Assembly: GCA_014380985.1 (NCBI GenBank)
Contig: JACMIU010000080.1
Span: 1-7,163 of the forward strand
Length of the DNA stretch: 7,163 nt
Reading direction: 5' to 3'
Source of the DNA: Armatimonadota bacterium
Lineage (GTDB): Bacteria; Armatimonadota; Armatimonadia; Armatimonadales; Armatimonadaceae
Positions 5,977 to 7,163 of this stretch are shown piece after piece. Position numbers and translations under genes: made by a program. How positions within the stretch are numbered: position 1 is the stretch's first letter; each line of letters begins with the position of its first letter. Under the pieces are notes generated by a model. That model was given only the letters and a program-made list of their open reading frames with translations, was not told the DNA's origin and did no database searches.

Positions 5977-5998
5977 GATAGCAATCCTCCAAAGGTAA

Positions 5999-6015
5999 GT
6001 TCCACAAGCCGGAAC
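5999..6015. promoter_or_regulatory. Small inverted repeat in the leader of the PEP-CTERM gene at 5011-5976
   Basis: GTTCC-N7-GGAAC is a perfect 5-bp-arm dyad just upstream of the GGAGG ribosome-binding site. It could be an operator or a weak RNA stem; with such short arms chance is a real alternative. Confidence 0.2.
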
Positions 6016-6057
6016 CGAATGTTTTGGTGTGATTTCGATTAAGGGAGTGTTAAGAGC

Positions 6058-6067
6058 CAGTATACCG
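6058..6067 (-). promoter_or_regulatory. Possible -10 region of the PEP-CTERM gene at 5011-5976
   Basis: The minus strand reads CGGTATACTG, identical over 10 bases to the site before the SARP gene. TATACT would give a leader of about 75 nt. The -35 at 17 bp (GTTTTA) is poor. The surrounding sequence is AT-rich. Confidence 0.25.
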
Positions 6068-6125
6068 GTACTTCTGTGGATTAAAACATTTTTTTGTTAC
6101 GAAGATTTTCAAAGGGGGGCAGGGG

Positions 6126-7163
6126 CTAAGCCGCCACGGTTCCGGTAGTCGGTTTGGGCTTCTTCGCGCCGTACCAGAGCGTCAGCCCGATCAGCCCCGC
6201 AGTCACCAGTGCGCCGGTTTGACCCACCCCGGCGCGGTCAAAAGCCAGCATCAGAAACAGAAGCGCGAGGTACAGCATCGAGAACAGATACATTCCGAGC
6301 GTTTCCGTGCGCTCCGACGACGCGAACAAAGTACAGGCACGGTAGACCAGCGCGACGTTCAGCACCACCGCGACGCCGACGTACCACGACCCGACCAGCC
6401 CCTGCACGAGCGGCAGAAGCGACACCACCGCCGTCAGCACGGCGTACAGGGCGATTTGCAAAACCGTGGCGGGAACGCCCGATACCACCGGTAGCATCGG
6501 GATTTTGGCGCGGGCGTAGTCGTCCTTCATCAGGATGGCGAGTGCCCAAAAATGCGCGGGCGTCCAGACAAAGATAATCGCAAACAGCCACCACGCCAGC
6601 GGCGACAGGGTTCCCGTGACCGCCGCCCAACCCACCAACGGAGGAAATGCGCCCGCCGCGCCGCCAATCACGATATTGTGCCACGTGCGCCGCTTGAGCA
6701 AAAGCGTGTAGATGTTGACGTAGAACACCAGCCCGGCGAGCGATAGAAGCGCGGTCAGCAGGTTCGCGCCCGCCCATAACACCGCGAAAGACGCCACGGC
6801 AAGCGCGAACCCGAACCAGACCGCCTTGCTTGCCGGAATCCGCTCGGTGACTAAAGGACGGTGCGCGGTGCGCTTCATCATGCCGTCAATATCACGGTCA
6901 ACCACCATGTTAATCGCGCCCGCCGCGCCCGCCGACAGATAGCCGCCGACCATCACCGCTACCAGTGGGAGCCAACCGGGAAACCCACCTGCCGCCATAA
7001 ACATCGGCATTACCGCCGTGACTAAAAGCAAACTGTTCACCTTCGGCTTGGTGAGAATCAGATAATCGCGCCACGTTGCCGGGGCAATATCGGCTTCGGT
7101 CGGTGCGGGGTTCGGCGACACCGTTTCGACGTGCGGCACACTTGGCGCGAACGCCGCCGCCGC
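6126..7163 (-). CDS. ctaB: Heme o synthase (protoheme IX farnesyltransferase), 5' end uncertain or beyond the window
   Basis: This UbiA-superfamily integral membrane prenyltransferase moves a farnesyl group from farnesyl diphosphate to the 2-vinyl group of heme b, giving heme o for heme-copper terminal oxidases. Numbered from GTG 7139 (337 residues), TWRDYLILTKPKVN (22-35) is the usual start of the core. The first prenyl-diphosphate/Mg site is N77-x3-D81-x3-D85, followed by MMKRTAHRPL; WHNIVIGGAAGAFPPLVGW (153-171) follows, and the second Asp-rich site is KDDYARAKIPMLPV (205-218). About eight or nine hydrophobic helices are present, as expected. GTG 7139 has no Shine-Dalgarno sequence before it, and the frame stays open to the edge with an Ala-rich stretch (AAAAFAPS). 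The gene therefore probably begins outside the window, possibly as a fusion with an upstream domain such as heme A synthase. The stop is TAG at 6126-6128. Identity is secure; the N-terminus is not. Confidence 0.93.
   Translation of the reverse strand, partial: AAAAFAPSVPHVETVSPNPAPTEADIAPATWRDYLILTKPKVNSLLLVTAVMPMFMAAGGFPGWLPLVAVMVGGYLSAGAAGAINMVVDRDIDGMMKRTAHRPLVTERIPASKAVWFGFALAVASFAVLWAGANLLTALLSLAGLVFYVNIYTLLLKRRTWHNIVIGGAAGAFPPLVGWAAVTGTLSPLAWWLFAIIFVWTPAHFWALAILMKDDYARAKIPMLPVVSGVPATVLQIALYAVLTAVVSLLPLVQGLVGSWYVGVAVVLNVALVYRACTLFASSERTETLGMYLFSMLYLALLFLMLAFDRAGVGQTGALVTAGLIGLTLWYGAKKPKPTTGTVAA

Noticed and set aside
5999..6015. GTTCC-N7-GGAAC as a LexA or ECF sigma site
   Set aside because: LexA dyads of the GAAC/GTTC kind have the half-sites in the opposite order and closer spacing, and no ECF-type -10 is found at the right distance.
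6069..6125. AT-rich stretch with a run of T after ctaB, considered as a rho-independent terminator
   Set aside because: The T-run is on the plus strand, so the minus-strand ctaB transcript would carry A there, and the only stem (AACA/TGTT) is 4 bp and AT-only.
1..7163. tRNA, rRNA, CRISPR arrays, transposases, phage or toxin-antitoxin genes
   Set aside because: I looked through both strands and saw no cloverleaf, no regularly spaced repeats and no diagnostic protein motifs for any of these.

Overview
The window is 7,163 bp of chromosome-like bacterial DNA with moderate to high GC content and dense genes. It holds six genes; the first is certainly cut by a window edge and the last probably is. 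The combination of a SARP/BTAD regulator leading into an NTPase domain, two PEP-CTERM exported proteins and a large hybrid histidine kinase suggests an environmental Gram-negative lineage. My best guess is Armatimonadota; Planctomycetota or a related group is possible. That placement is inference from gene content, since there is no rRNA or other marker here.

Layout from left to right: (1) The 5' part of a SARP/BTAD transcriptional regulator on the minus strand, running off the left edge (1-861). (2) A 198-residue PEP-CTERM protein, minus strand (981-1577). (3) A 161-bp divergent control region (1578-1738). It carries a strong sigma-54-type -24/-12 promoter pointing right, with an inverted repeat upstream of it. 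(4) A 907-residue membrane hybrid histidine kinase, plus strand (1739-4462). (5) A YdcZ/DUF606-type small membrane transporter, minus strand (4466-4933), which converges on the kinase with only 3 bp between the stop codons. (6) A 77-bp gap holding a long near-perfect hairpin (4949-4996). (7) A second, longer PEP-CTERM protein, minus strand (5011-5976), whose N-terminal domain is a clear paralogue of the first. (8) A 149-bp upstream region. (9) Heme o synthase (ctaB/cox10), minus strand, with its frame still open at the right edge.

How the genes may work together: the two paralogous exported proteins should pass through Sec and then be handled by an exosortase, which is not in this window. They flank a membrane sensor kinase that appears to be under sigma-54 control. 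Exopolysaccharide/PEP-CTERM systems elsewhere are regulated by a PrsK/PrsR two-component pair and sigma-54, so a regulatory link is a reasonable hypothesis, but nothing in the sequence proves it. The SARP gene, the YdcZ transporter and ctaB look like independent neighbours. ctaB points to aerobic respiration with a heme-copper oxidase. I found no tRNA, rRNA, CRISPR array, transposase or phage gene, and no stretch above 300 bp lacks a gene.
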